Shown: one piece after another, positions 32,871 to 45,679 of the stretch
Layout: every line of letters starts with the position of its first letter
Position numbering within the stretch: position 1 is the stretch's first letter
Assembly (NCBI RefSeq): GCF_048544455.1
Contig: NC_133538.1
Coordinates: 256,418,491-256,482,490, forward strand
Length of the DNA: 64,000 nucleotides
DNA from: Silene latifolia
Taxonomy: Eukaryota > Streptophyta > Magnoliopsida > Caryophyllales > Caryophyllaceae
Direction: 5' to 3'
Position numbers and translations under genes: made by a program
Notes under the pieces: generated by a model
What the model was told of the DNA's origin: nothing
What the model saw: the letters and a program-made list of their open reading frames with translations, nothing else
The model's database searches: none

Positions 32871-33489
32871 TGATGGGGCATATTCGCACCGCCGACCAAG
32901 TCAACATATTCGTAAAGGTCAAAGATATCCACAAAGCAAGTCAACGACTTAGACGACCCTAGCCGATGCGGCCCATCGGCTGCCAACCCGGGTCCCGCAT
33001 GACAACCCGCCGGCGGAACACATACCCGCGTACTCATATCCAAGACCCTCGGCGGTGAGTCACCGGGGCCCGCCGGCCAGCCATAGGTCCCTCGGCCGAG
33101 GGGTAGATCAGTCTTTCCACCTGCTAGCCACTTGGCCACTTGGCCACTACGTGACAAAAGGTGAAGTCTATAAATACTCCTCAACCTTCATTGAGGAAAG
33201 GATCCAATCCAGAAATACACAACTTAACCTAAATACACTATTCATCTGGTATAATCTTCCTTATCTCTCTACAATATATTCCTAGCCAATTAGCATACAA
33301 CTTATACATCTAAGTTTACCGACAGGCGTCGGAGTGGGTACGCTTGGCTCAAAGCCAAGCCCTCAGTTCGTTCATTGTTGCAGGAGAGGCCGAGTGGAAC
33401 GATTAAGGCCAAGGGAAAATCCAACTCAAGACATTATTCAACAAGCCACGGGTGGTAACTATACTTGCTCTGGAATTACACCCGGAACA
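32871..33489 (+). repeat. Right LTR of the Tat/Retand-like element
   Basis: 619 bp. Most differences from the left LTR lie in the first 250 bp. Confidence 0.9.
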
Positions 33490-33494
33490 ATTAT

Positions 33495-34659
33495 ATATTT
33501 GACGAATTTAACGAAATATTACAAATTATTTACAAAGAAAAAATAAATTAGGTTAGTTTATATACAAATTATACGATAAATACAGAAAAAAAAAATGAGT
33601 AAAAGAGTAAAGAGAACTTATTTGATTTGGTACTCTCAGAATTTCGACTTTGTCGTAAATTAAAGGCTCTTATGCGCTTGTATGGAAACTGGGATGATTT
33701 ATGTGTGTAGTTTGATATTGAAACTGGGGTTGGTATATTTGAGACGGTAATTTGTATAAGTCTGTCCGTCCTCGAGGCTAATGACAACGTATTTATAGTA
33801 ATTGGAACTTGGAAGTCGTAGTTTACGGATGTCTGGGTTTCTTTTTTAGATACTCCAGTAGAAATTTGGATCTTTAAAGATTATATATGCCTAAGTGGAT
33901 AAAGATAGGAGCACCGGCTTTACGTTGTTAGCTTAGATACTAGTGCTAGACTTCTTGCAGACAACATATTCCATGCTTATTCTACCTCCAATTAATTCAA
34001 ATTTGTCTTTTCTTGCATGTGTAAATCATGATGCCCACACTATTCCACATATCCTTGTTCTGGTACCGGTTGTATTATGACTATGATCATGGGCTTTGAG
34101 TCCTATTTAATTAATGACGAGCTCTCTTAATAATATGGGCTAGTTCTCTAATACGGTATAATTGGCCAATTTGTGAACCTATAATCCGTTTTAGGTGGAT
34201 GACACACCATTTGACGACCGTTACTCCGTATCTTGAGAATATAATCGTAAAGGTAAACTAAAGGAAATGGAGGGCTTTTGGGTAGTTTTACGTAATTTTA
34301 AGTAATTTCACGGAAAATAAGCGTAAAGAGCCATAAATTTTAACATTGTCAATTTTCATTTATTTATTAGTCTCATCATCGGGTAACCGTAAGGCTAGCA
34401 GACAACTTTGAGGTGTCTACAGGTAGTCATGTAGTGGCGTGGGGATGCCAGGCGGTGGCCGTGACCTGGTGGGGGTCGTGGTGGTGCGGTTGGTGGTTGT
34501 TTTAGTGGTGTTTAGAGGGAGTAGGGTAGTGTTGTTGATGTTGCCGTGTTGTTGTGGTTGTTGTTGGACGTGGTGGCTGCCGTGGTCCACCATGGTTGGT
34601 GGTGATGGCCACGGTGGGAGACGGAAGGTGGTGGTAGTTGGTTGTTGACCGAGTCTTAA
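33495..34659. other. Intergenic stretch
   Basis: No supported gene. GGTGG-rich low-complexity DNA at 34435-34645 gives a spurious Val/Gly-rich frame. Confidence 0.4.
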
Positions 34660-35682
34660 GACGGGATTTAATAACTTAAGACGAATTTTATTTATTTAAT
34701 TAATTCGTATTTAATTAGATTAGATTAGTTAGTAATTAATTATATTTAATTAATTATATTTAGGCGACGGTTTTGTGGAAGATTATTATTATTCGGGTTT
34801 GCTTATGGAGCTTGAGAAAAGGTAGGTTCATCCTACCCAGTTTCGATAATGTGTCTATTTCTTAAATGAGTTGTTTGTCATTAATTGCATTTAATGAGTC
34901 GATAATTGGCATGTTATGCGGTACCTTGCTTTTATTGTGTTTGTCACGTATATTGGAGGATATTGCGGTGTTGGTTGGTTACTTGTTCTATGGAGACGGA
35001 AGGCGGTTGGGAGACCGTCTTCCGTTTGAGTCGCCTATTGGGGTTTCCTACCCCAATAGGAATGTGCACATTAATGACTTGAGTCTTGGAGGGACGCGTG
35101 TGGTGAGGCACAACGTCTGGCAGGGGACCCGAGTCGCTCTTGGACCCGGTACCACCGATGTGTTCGGAGTACCTTGTGTGAGTATGGTATCGTTGACGTG
35201 TTCCTGACACCAGTGGTTGTGGGTACGTCTGGGCGTGTCCCGATACCGGCGTGACGGTTGGATATTTGTGTGGCATTCATATCATGGTCATATTTTTGAC
35301 TCACGCACTTGAGTCATGTCACACTTCATTTATCGTTAGTGACGTTTGTCTATCTGTGTATTTGTCACCTTTCTCTTTTGGGGTGGCCTGTGTCGATCCA
35401 TATGATATCCTTTGGTCATATGGGGAGCAGATTATGTATAGGTTTGTTTGTTGACGTGATCGGGATTCGGGCCGCGTTACGGACTTTGGAGTCGAGTACA
35501 TAGTCACTAGGTAGATGGCATAGTCATAGATGAGTTTTATTTCATTTATTAGTTTACGTTTTTTATAACTAAACTTGTTATTTATTTAATAAAGTTTCTT
35601 AATTGTAATTTCGATTTCACTGCCTCGGGAAACCGAGATGGTAACGCTCCAATTATCTTGGCCGGATAATCGGCGTGTTACA
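34660..35682 (+). repeat. Chromovirus-type LTR remnant (right end clear, left end not found)
   Basis: The end CCTCGGGAAACCGAGATGGTAAC...GTGTTACA matches the plan of the chromovirus LTR ends in this window (CCTCGGGCGACCGAGATGG...GGTGTTACA on the minus strand). No left boundary or target duplication was found, so it is a solo or truncated LTR of an older element. Confidence 0.45.
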
Positions 35683-35915
35683 ACAGTTCACAAATAAAAC
35701 CGTGCGAATAGCGTCGTTGATGTTAGAGGAAGCGCATTCAAATCGGCGATGCAAGAGCCTGGGCCTAGACCTAATGTCAACATATGTAAGGAACCGATTT
35801 TCTCCTTACTCTTGTATTTGTTTTGCATGCACAAGATCTTGAATTAATTTTATGACTAAATTAATTACTCACATTTTAAATATGTAAACAAATGAGATTA
35901 ATGAATCCCAATAAG

Positions 35916-35933
35916 TGGTATCAGAGCACAAGG
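35916..35933 (+). other. Primer binding site (tRNA-iMet type) of copia element 2
   Basis: TGGTATCAGAGCACAAGG, the standard plant copia primer site. Confidence 0.8.
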
Positions 35934-35939
35934 TTGTTG

Positions 35940-38005
35940 CATGCAAAATCGGGGTTGTTTTTCCGAGTTAATTATTTAACAATTAAAACTTGTTATTTAG
36001 GATTTATGAAGATAAATCACAAAATAAATTTTGCATGTTAAAAGTTTCTGGTCCTAAATGGATTTTAGGTCATATGGGATGATTTATGGATTTTATTGTT
36101 CATTATATATATATTATTGGCATTAAAATGTGATTTTAATGAGAAAAATGTCAATTTTGGACGAAAATTAGTTAAACTTTGAATTTTTCAGTGATTTTTG
36201 GATATGATTTCAAAAATATAATCTACTAGTTCCATGTTAAATTTCGTGTAAAATAAAGTCTTTTTGCATAAAATATGAATTTTATAAGTTAAAGTTTCAT
36301 TTAAAAGGGTTATTAGGTTAATATGATGTCATATTAAATTTAATATGCTGTCATATGAACTTTTACTCAGTGTGTGTAAAAACTTAGACGGATTGAACTC
36401 CTTATGCATGATTTACGAAATTTTGAGTAAAAATTCAATAAATAGTGACTTAAATTAGCCTATAATGCTAAAACATATTTCATGACTTAAGAAAAATGTC
36501 CAATGTTACTTATTTATCACACTTTTCATATCTAAAAGTGAAAGTTGATTAAATTATTTTTTCTTATGCTTTAATGATTTTATTTGTCAATTTCGATAAA
36601 CCGCAACGATGTTTTTCTCGGAAGATTTTCGAAATTTTTAAGCTAAGTTTTGAACATTATGAATGTCATGGAATTATTCCAGAATGTTTAAGAGTTTAAA
36701 TTTTAAATTTTGAAATTATTTTAACTTAATTTGGAGTTTTTATATATATTTTGAGTCCAAATGAACAATATTAGAAATTCAAGTTGAATTATTGTCGAAA
36801 TTTTTGTGAAGACTAAATTTTGAGTCCTAAAAGGTTAGGGTAATTAACTTGAACATAAATGTGATTTATGAAATATTTCATGATTTTAATAATTAATAAT
36901 CATACAAATCCATAAAACCGAGAAAAATATACGATATTAGCTCTTTAAAGGCGATTTGGCATAAAATTAAGCATGTTCATACATATTTTAATAGTGCATT
37001 TTATTTATGATTGTCATATTTTTTATTTATATAATTTTTGAATTATGTAATTTTACTTAGTATGGCCTTAGTTTTTAATTGGTATTACCCGTAATGTATG
37101 GGAATATCGAATCAGTTGTAATTATTGTGATCTCGTATCACCGTTTTGTAATTTAATAGATTTAATTTTTATTACAAATGTATAATAGGAAGTTATGTAA
37201 TTTTTAATTATTACTTGTAATTCCGGAGATCCTTGAAGACGGTGTCATTAGGAAAGGCGTTCCGACAAGACGGTGTTGCCTTGGAATACGTGCCAAGTGA
37301 AGTTCAAGGGACCAATGGAGTTGGCTTCCGAATTTGTAATAGTTAATTAAATTTTCTTTTTAGGATGGCCAAACTAGGATTTTATGTTTTATGTTTTGCA
37401 TTTATTTATATGTTTGCATGCATCGCTAAATCGCCATAAGTAAACATGCATTTTATTTTATCGAGTCATCGACTGTGTCAATTATAATTATCGTAGCTCA
37501 CCGCTTTAGTTCACTTAAAACGTGATAGATAATAAATTGACAAGACCTCTCACTAAATCATAATTGAGAATTAGCCTTACCAAATAGTAGAAACCATGAA
37601 TCCCAATTTCATAAGGAAGTAGGCTCGGCTCACCGGGGTGCTAAACTTGTTACGTTGGGTAGTAAAAATTTATTACATCGAAATTTGGATTGAGCTCAAC
37701 GGAAGTATTCGTGACCGTAGTCGCATGTGTTCCGGGCTAAAGATAAATATTAGGGTAATTTTATCGACCGAGAGTTCTAGAAGTAGAATCGATTAAAGAG
37801 TTAATCCACCGAGTTATATTGATAAGGGATGAATCGGCTCACCGTGCCCGAATTGATATAAATTTGGATCTCGGGTTCATTAATAATAGTTGGGTGGAGG
37901 TCACTATATAAATGTTTAAAACTTGTTTAAAAATGTTTGCAAGTTAGATCAAATGACAAATGTTAATATTTCCTTTACCTCCACATTTGTAGTTTATATA
38001 TCACA
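35940..38005 (+). other. Long AT-rich leader of copia element 2
   Basis: Two kilobases without a usable open frame. Contains GGAGATCCTTGAAGACGGTG (37224 on) and GGCTCACCGGGGTGCTAA (37627 on). No gag capsid region is recognisable here. Confidence 0.5.
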
Positions 38006-41000
38006 ATGGATCCTACTAATGCAACAACACCTATTACCATTGAGTCTTGTCATAACTTATTTGACGATATTTGCTCCAACCACAATCTAGATACTACTAG
38101 AGAGCTTCATTTTGGGATCGGTTTCGATGGAAACCTTAATTTCATTACTTCCACCATACCTCCTACTATGATTAGATCTTTTGGGAATGTGTCTCGGGAT
38201 GACCATCTTGCTAAATCTATGAGATCCTTATCTTTGGAACAAAGGGATGCCGAAACTAGTGAGAGTTCTAGCAAGCAAGCTCTTGCAACTAAAGGAAAGT
38301 GGTTCAAAAGGAAGGGAAAGAAAGGTAGAAGATTCAACAATGGAAACAAGATGGCTAGTGGGACTACCAATGGAGCCAAAGTTGATGATGAATGCCATTA
38401 TTGTCATGGCATGGGACATTGGATGAGGAATTGCCCCATATATTTCGGAAATATTAGGGATGGACTTGTGATTCCACTCGGTAAAATTCCTTCAGAAATT
38501 TATGTTATTGATGTAAATTTTACTTCCACCACAACATGGGTATTAGATACCGGTTGCGGTTCTCACCTTTGTAATCATTTACAGGGGCTAAGAAACGTGG
38601 AAAAGCTGTGCAAGGGCGATGTTGATCTCCTTCTTTGGAATAGAGCTAGGGTAGCGGCTACATCTAAGGGAACTTATGTGCTTGTTTTAGCAAATGGATT
38701 TGAGTTGTATTTGCATAATTGTTTTTATGTAACTTCCATTTCTAAGAACATTATTTCAATTGCTATGTTAGACATAGAGGGTTTTAATTTTGCCATTAAA
38801 AACAATTGTTGTATTATTTCTAGAAATGACTTGGTCATAGGCCGAGGCTCTTCTATTAATGGCATTTATGTTCTAGAAACTTCTAATCCCAGTAAAGATA
38901 TCTATAATATACAATCAAAGAAACTCAAATCAAGTGATCTAAATGAATCTTACATTTGGCATTGTCGATTGGGTCATATCAACGAGAATCGCATCAAAAG
39001 ATTAGTTTCCACTAATGTTATTAAACCATTTGATTTTCAATTATATGGTATATGCAAATCTTGCCTCCTAGGAAAAATGACTCATAATCCTTTTAGTGGT
39101 AAAGGGACTCGAGCTAGTGAACTATTGGGACTTATACATACCGATGTATGTGGACCAATGACTATCACCGCTAGGGGAAATTATGATTACTTCATAACCT
39201 TCACCGATGATTTAAGTAGATATGGGTATATCTACTTAATGAAGTATAAGAGTGGAGCTTTTGAGAAATTTAAAGAACTTCAAAATGAAGTAGAAAACCA
39301 ATTAAACAAAAGGATAAAAGCACTACGATCCGATCGTGGTGGAGAGTATCTTAGTAATGAATTTGATTCACACTTGAAAGGTTGTGGCATCGTGTCACAA
39401 CTCACTCCACCCGGTACACCACAAATTAATGGTGTTTCCGAAAGGAGAAATCGAACCCTACTAGATATGGTTCGATCCATGATGAGTCAAACCGAGTTAC
39501 CCAACTCGTTTTGGGGATTTGCAATCCAAACCGCAATCAAATCATTGAATAATAGTCTAACAAAGGAAACCGAAAAGACTCCATATGAGATGTGGTAAGT
39601 AAGGGTTCCTAATATATCATATATGAAGATTTGGGGATGTAATGCTTACGTCAAGGCAAAGACCGACAACAAGCTTGCCCCATGATCCGAAAAATGCATC
39701 ATTGTAGGTTACCCCATTACCTCCCGAGGATATTACTTCTAAAAACCTCATGAAAACAAAGTGTTTGTGTCTAGTGAAGCTGCCTTCTTAGAAAGTGAGT
39801 TTATTTCTAAGAGACACAGTGGGAGAAATTTTGAACTTGATGAAGTTCAAGAGCCACAAACCGAAGTAGAGACGCAAGAAGACGTTCCTTCGTCGTCTAA
39901 TTTAGTTGTTATTCCTCAACCGAGGAGGTCGGGTCGAGTTTCTCACATCCTGATAGATATGTTGGACTTATCGAAGAGGATGGGACCCTCAATGTGTTAC
40001 TTTTAGAAAGTGACGAACCCGCCACCTACAAAGCTGCAATCTCTAGTCCCAATTCAGCTTTATGGCTTAAAGCCATGAAATCCGAAATGAGTTATATGCA
40101 TGAAAATCAAGTATGGAACTTGGTGGATTTGCCTGAAGAGGCAAGACCTTTTCAGTGCAAATTGATCTTCAAAGTAAAGAATGGCATAGAAGGACATGAT
40201 GATGTCTACAAGGCTAGGCTAGTGGCAAAAGGCTTTATTCAAGTTCATGGTCTTCACTATGACGAAACCTTTGCCCCCATGGCTATGCTAAGATCAATTC
40301 GGATACTGTTAGCGATCGCCGCATTTCATGACTATGAAATATGGCAAATAGATGTCAAGACCGCTTTTCTAAATGGGCATTTAGAAGAGGAGGTGTACAT
40401 GATACAACCCGAAGGTTTTGTGGATCCTAAAAATCCTAACAAAGTATGCAAGCTTAAGAGATCCATTTATGGTCTTAAGCAATCATCAAGAAGTTGGAAC
40501 CATCAATTTAATCATGTCATAAAAGAAAATTGTTTTACTCGAAGTATTCAGGAACCATGTTTATACATGACGTTCAGTGGGAGCAATGTTGTGTTCCTAA
40601 TATTGTATGTGGATGACATACTACTTATTGGAAATGACATTCCTATGTTGTCTTCCGTCAAGGAGTGGCTAGGAAATCATTTCCAAATGAAGAATTTAGG
40701 AGAAGCACAACGCATATTAGGTATCCGGAGCTATAGAGATAGACCCAAAAGGATATTGGGATTAAGTCAAGAATCTTATGTTGATAAGATTCTTCGACGC
40801 TTCAGCATGGACCAATCCAAAAGAGGCTTGGTTCGTATGGTTAGTGGGACCATATTCAGCAAGTCTCAATCACCCACCGAACCCAAAGATGTTGAATGCA
40901 TGAAGTTGATCCCTTATGCTTTCCCCATTGTATCAATCATGTATGCCATGATATGCACTCGTCCAGATGTCTTGTATGCTTTGAGCATAACGAGTAGATA

Positions 41001-41172
41001 TCAAGGGAATCCAGGTGAGATTCACTGGATTGCCGTCAAGAACATCCTTAAGTACTTGCGAAGGACTAAGGATTTTGTCTTAATGTTTGGAGGTGACTCC
41101 GAGCTCTGTGTTAAGGGTTACACGGACTCCATTTTTCAAACCGATAGAGATGACATGAAATCACAAGCTGGA
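38006..41172 (+). pseudogene. Zinc knuckle and pol region of copia element 2
   Basis: Begins MDPTNATTPITIESCHN. It has one CCHC knuckle (CHYCHGMGHWMRNC, about 38390), protease WVLDTGCGSH (about 38540), the pre-integrase zinc region (WHCRLGHIN), integrase (LIHTDVCGPM, RSDRGGEYLS), RT (VYKARLVAKGF, VDVKTAF-like, YVDDILLIG at about 40605) and the beginning of RNase H (KGYTDS). The large capsid part of gag is not seen, which is unusual. Confidence 0.88.
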
Positions 41173-41231
41173 GTGGGAGAAAAACATGAGAGAGAAAAAG
41201 CTCTAAAATTCTAACCTAAAATTATGAGAGG

Positions 41232-42494
41232 ATGACGGCTGTTAAGGCAACACAAAACCGTTTTTCGCCATTAATGTCCTCTTCAAAAACTACAACACCT
41301 GTTAAACACTCAATAATACGTCCTTCTACTCAAAATACTACTCAAAACAAACCTAAAGATGCTACCTTTCAGGGTCCTTCATCTATTGATACTGGTAAAA
41401 CGAGGTCTGTTAATGAAATTAATGGAATCCCGGTACTGAACCTAAGTGAAGGTGCTCCTGAACATCTTAATGATGGGTGGATGTTGAAACACCAAGGAAA
41501 AAGTATCCCAATTATGGAAACTATTTCAGAGGAGGAAGAGCTCTCAGACTTACTGCAATTCACACACGAGGATATTAAACAAGAGGTAGCCTTCTGGAAC
41601 AACTCTGTTTTTTGCTATATTTTGGGTGCTAACCCTCCTGCTGAGATTATTGAGAATTTTGTGTATCGTATTTGGGATCAATTTGGGATAGACAGAGTTT
41701 CTTTCTTAGACAATGGAATCTTCCTTGTTCGTTTTACTAAGTTTGAGAACAGGGAGGCTTTATTAAACTCGGGGTATTACATGTTTGATAATAAGCCTGT
41801 GGTTATTCGACCTTGGTTTCCTGAAACTGAGTTGATTAAGGAGAAAGTTGATATTGTTCCAGTGTGGGCAAGATTATCTGGTATACCCTTGAGATTTTGG
41901 GGGGCTTGTTTGCCTAAGATAGCTGGTTTGGTGGGGAATTTTCTTCGTATGGATGATGCTACTAAGGATAAGATTCCTCTGAGTTATGCAAGAGTTATGG
42001 TTGAAGTGCCTTTTATCCAGAAGCTTGTTGATAAAGTTAGGTTTTTGGATGAGTATGGGCATGTGGTTGTTGTTAATGTGGAGTATGAGTGGAATCCTAT
42101 CTCATGTTCTAGCTGTAATGGGATAGGGCATGACATGTCTCAGTGCAGGAAACCTAAGATTCAAAGGTCTAAAGTGCAGCAACCTAAACCCAAGCCTAAA
42201 CAAATTTGGAGGCCTGTGCTGAAAGCTCAACCTGCTGAGACTTCTGAGCCTCCTCATGCCTTTACTCCTGAAGTGTTCACCCCCTTGTCAATGGTGAGGT
42301 CCACTCCTACTGTAAAAGCTACACCTGCGAAACAAATTATGTGGGTTAGTAGACAGGAGAATATGGTGGGAGTTAGGCTCTCTGGTAAATTCAGTCAGTA
42401 CACTTTTCTGGATGCTTTGAATGGTTCTGCTACACCTAGACTCAGGGTAGAGAACAGTGGTAAGGACCCTCCTCTTCAAGTTAATCATGCATAG
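41232..42494 (+). CDS. LINE ORF1: DUF4283 / CCHC nucleic-acid binding protein
   Basis: 420 codons from MTAVKATQNRF to the stop at 42494, uninterrupted. Residues about 110-230 show the DUF4283 pattern of plant LINE ORF1 proteins (IENFVYRIWDQFGIDRVSF, VVIRPWFPE, VWARLSGIPLRFW). A zf-CCHC_4 type knuckle follows (CSSCNGIGHDMSQC, about residue 292). A Pro/Lys-rich tail ends the protein. It binds LINE RNA. ORF2 starts seven bases before its stop, the usual overlap. Intact frame. Confidence 0.88.
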   Translation: MTAVKATQNRFSPLMSSSKTTTPVKHSIIRPSTQNTTQNKPKDATFQGPSSIDTGKTRSVNEINGIPVLNLSEGAPEHLNDGWMLKHQGKSIPIMETISEEEELSDLLQFTHEDIKQEVAFWNNSVFCYILGANPPAEIIENFVYRIWDQFGIDRVSFLDNGIFLVRFTKFENREALLNSGYYMFDNKPVVIRPWFPETELIKEKVDIVPVWARLSGIPLRFWGACLPKIAGLVGNFLRMDDATKDKIPLSYARVMVEVPFIQKLVDKVRFLDEYGHVVVVNVEYEWNPISCSSCNGIGHDMSQCRKPKIQRSKVQQPKPKPKQIWRPVLKAQPAETSEPPHAFTPEVFTPLSMVRSTPTVKATPAKQIMWVSRQENMVGVRLSGKFSQYTFLDALNGSATPRLRVENSGKDPPLQVNHA

Positions 42495-42680
42495 CATTGG
42501 ATTTTGGAATGTCAGGGGTCTCAATGACCTGAATAAACAGAAGATTGTTAAGTGGTTCATGCATAATAATGGTGTAGGTCTTTTTGGTTTATTAGAAACT
42601 AAACTTAAACCTAGTAATTTACTGAATAAGGCAACTACAATTTATGATGGCTGGAGCATATCTACCAACTGTAGTTGGCA

Positions 42681-42685
42681 TAAAG
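42681..42685 (+). repeat. Target duplication TAAAG of the chromovirus (left)
   Basis: TAAAG is repeated at 50928-50932; the LINE frame flanks both. Confidence 0.85.
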
Positions 42686-44013
42686 TGTAACACCCCCATA
42701 CTCCGAGCGCCTTACCAGGACCACTCAGGTATGAAGACATCACCATCTCGGTCGCCCGAGGTATGATAATCAAATAGACAAAACGGAAACAACATTTATT
42801 ATAATAGTTTAATGAATGAATACAATCCTTGAAACCAAACTGAAAGTACAATACATTATTCCAAACTAACTGTTCTCAACTGAAATATAAATAAAACTAA
42901 ACTACAAAGCGGAAGACTCTATCGTCATGTCGTGGCCATCCCGCCTATCCCAAGATTATCATCTCTATACTCGCTCAATATCCGCTCACCATCCCCGAAT
43001 GGATCACCGCAGTTTACAAAACAACACCGGGTCGTACTAATCACACAATCAATATAGATAACAACAACAAGACAAACATGACAAATTTGAACCGCCACAC
43101 ACACACACACATCCAACCAACCGTCTCAATCACCGATCGTCCACTTTGGACGACCCGCCAGTGGGGGACCGCAGCCGTTCCCACCTAAGCCCCGCTCATC
43201 GTACGAGCGATAACCCCGCTCATTAATGTGCACATCCCTTTCGTGGCGGGTTCTACGGAAGGCGAAACTAGGGCGTGAGATCACTCCCGCAAGTGACCCC
43301 ACTCACCCGAGAACGCATCTCGAGAACCATCAACAACCACAACCACAATCACAATTACAATCACAATCATCATATCAAACAACTAATTACAAGACATCAC
43401 CAATATCCCATTATGGGACTAATACCGAGTAGGAAATCCTACCTGGAAAGCACAACACGCAGACGGTATCTACAGCTGTCTCAAAACGCCTCTTCTATGA
43501 ACTCTCCTCCTACCATACAACACATAGATACTACTATTCAATTACTATTCATAAAAACCCCCAAATCCTAAATTAGGGTTTCACTAATCTTAACAAAACA
43601 TTATATAAATTACATTAAAAGCTTACCCTCGACGCAAGGAATCCAACGACACGAACTACGATGCAAACCGACCGTCTCGAACTCCGGAATTGTCAAGAAC
43701 GCGATTAGGAAGAAGACAAATTGCTTTCTCTCTTAAACAGGTTTTAGGTTTTGTAAAAAGTGATTTAGAACAATGCCGAATATGTTTATATACCTTAATC
43801 GCGTAATTAACAAAACCCGAGAAAACTCCCCGATAAATGGGACACTCGATCGAGTACCCAAGGTACTCGATCGAGTACCCCTACTCGATCGAGTGACTAC
43901 TCGATCGAGTGCCCAACAGTCGAAACTATTTATTCTGCGCAACTTGCCCTTACTCGACAGAGTAAGGGCTACTCGATAGAGTACCCCCAAGACTATAAAT
44001 ACGGAGTATTACA
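42686..44013 (-). repeat. 3' LTR of the chromovirus
   Basis: 1328 bp. The palindrome array is at 43844-43985. The TATA box (minus strand TATATAAAC) is at about 43784-43792. Confidence 0.9.
43844..43985. repeat. Palindrome array ACTCGATCGAGT in the chromovirus LTR (left copy)
   Basis: Four perfect 12-bp palindromes and two variants (ACTCGACAGAGT, ACTCGATAGAGT). They are 50-190 bp upstream of the TATA box in transcription direction. Confidence 0.9.
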
Positions 44014-44189
44014 GTCTTCCCTCCTTAAAAGAACTTCGTCCCCGAAGTTCAAACCACTACAAAAACAAAGGTACTCCCTCAACCTTCCCGACTCAAAAGC
44101 CAACCAAAACATGATACAAACCCAAGACAAACATCCCGACACAACATACAAAAGGTGTATAAAACCCTTAAAAACTCTCGCGATCATCT

Positions 44190-44560
44190 CCTACCCCCCT
44201 AAAAGAAACAAGGTTACGTCCCCGTAACCATACATACCGATCAAAAGGGAAGGGTAACGCTCTTTCATGATGTCCTCGGCCTCCCATGTAGCTTCCTCGG
44301 TCTCGTGGTTAGACCACAGGATCTTAAGCAAAACTGTCTCACCACTCCTAGTCTTTCTAACTTTTCGGTCTAGGATCTGCTTAGGTACCTCAAGATATGA
44401 TAAAGACTCATCTAGCTCCAAGCTCTCTGCCTCTAACACATGTGACGGGTCACTCACATACTTCCGCAAATGCGATACGTGAAACACATTATGCACTCTC
44501 TCCAAAGCGGCCCGGTAAAGCCAAACGATAAGCAACCTCTCCAACTCGCTCTAAGATCTC
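44190..44560 (-). pseudogene. Chromodomain end of the chromovirus polyprotein
   Basis: NVFHVSHLRKYVSDPSHV is the typical integrase tail. It is followed by LEVPKQILDRKVRKTRSG and WSNHETEEATWEAEDIM, the chromodomain fold pattern. Confidence 0.88.
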
Positions 44561-45560
44561 ATACGGCCCTATAAACTTCCGACTTAGCTTGCCTTTCTTC
44601 CCAAATCTCATAACCCCGCGCATAGGAGACACTTTCAGAAGAACCTTGTCCCCAACTTGAAACTCTATGTCCCGACGATGTAAATCTGCATAACTCTTTT
44701 GTCGATCCCGAGTGCTCTCATCCTTTCCCCGATCATCTTAATCTGTTCCACCATCTCATGCACCATCTCTGGTCCTAAAACCACTTTGCCTCAAAGACTA
44801 TCGTCCCAACAGATTGGACTCCTACATCTCCTCCCATACAAAGCCTCAAACGGTGCCATACCAATACCGGTGTGATAGCTGTTGTTGTAAGAAAACTCTA
44901 TCAAGTCCAACCTCTGCTCCCGGCTACCACCAAAATCCATCACACAAGCTCGCAACATATCCTCAAGAGTCTTGATTGTTCTCTCAATCGCCCATCCGTC
45001 GCAGGATGAAATGCCGTACTCATCTTCAAAGTGTTCCCAACGATTCCCGCAACTCCTTCCAAAACCTCGATATAAACCTCACATCTCCGTCGGACACTAT
45101 GTCCTTAGGGACTCCATGTAACTTAAGCACGTTCTTTCGATAGGCCATAGCCAATTGTGCCTTAGTCCATGTATCTTTCATTGGAACAAAGTGAGCCGAC
45201 TTGGTCAAGCGATCCACTATCACCCAAATCATATTGTTACCTTGCTGACTCCTTGGCAAACCCACAATAAAATCCATGGAAATGGATTCCCACTTCCACT
45301 CAGGCACCTCTAAAGACCGAATCTTACCTTGTGGTCTTCTTTGTTCTCCTTTAACTCTCTGGCATGTCAAACAACGGGACACAAACTCAAATTTGTCTCT
45401 TTCTTCATCCCAGGCCACCAAAACGTTTTCTTCAAATCTTTGTATAACTTGTCTCCACCGGATGAACTCGAATATGGTGTGCAATGCGCCTCTGTCATGA
45501 TTGTCTTTTTCAACTCCTCATCATTAGGAACACACCACCTACCATCAAACCTCAAACTAC
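44560..45560 (-). pseudogene. Integrase region of the chromovirus
   Basis: Zinc region CTPYSSSSGGDKLYKDLKKT ... CLTCQRVKGE, then the core WKWESISMDFIVGLPRS with the first catalytic Asp, VDRLTKSAHFVP and VSDGDVRF. Confidence 0.86.
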
Positions 45561-45679
45561 CATCTGTATGAATAGAAAACCGGGACCTTTGTCCCTTTCT
45601 CTACTCCCGCTCTCCACTCAACTATCTTAGGATCCAAAGCCTATTTACCTCGAATGTCATCATAAAACTCCATATGTCT

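Larger units (their letters stand above)
25450..33489 (+). mobile_element. Tat/Retand-like Ty3/gypsy element, non-autonomous, broken
   Basis: 8.0 kb, with LTRs starting TGATGGGG and ending CCGGAACA. The 5-bp duplication ATTAT is at 25445-25449 and 33490-33494. The primer site TGGCGCCGTCTGTGGGGA at 26074 is the tRNA-Arg type known in Tat/Ogre elements. Gag and protease are on the plus strand. No reverse transcriptase or integrase is recognisable. In their place stand a 57-bp minisatellite and a leftward antisense gene with its own TATA box, both known traits of the Tat lineage. The coding parts are broken in a few places. The LTRs differ by roughly ten substitutions plus several indels in 620 bp, about one to two million years at most. 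Confidence 0.88.
35721..41172 (+). mobile_element. Ty1/copia LTR retrotransposon 2, interrupted and broken
   Basis: The primer site TGGTATCAGAGCACAAGG (tRNA-iMet) at 35916 marks its 5' end. A short LTR of about 190 bp (35721-35910) is possible but unconfirmed, because the other LTR is not in the window. A 2-kb AT-rich leader follows, then protease, integrase, RT and RNase H regions. The element runs into an L1 LINE at 41173. It is broken in about three places besides that insertion. It is older than the LINE inside it. Confidence 0.75.

Noticed and set aside
34439-34648. Val/Gly-rich 69-codon frame
   Set aside because: GGTGG low-complexity DNA; no start context or family.
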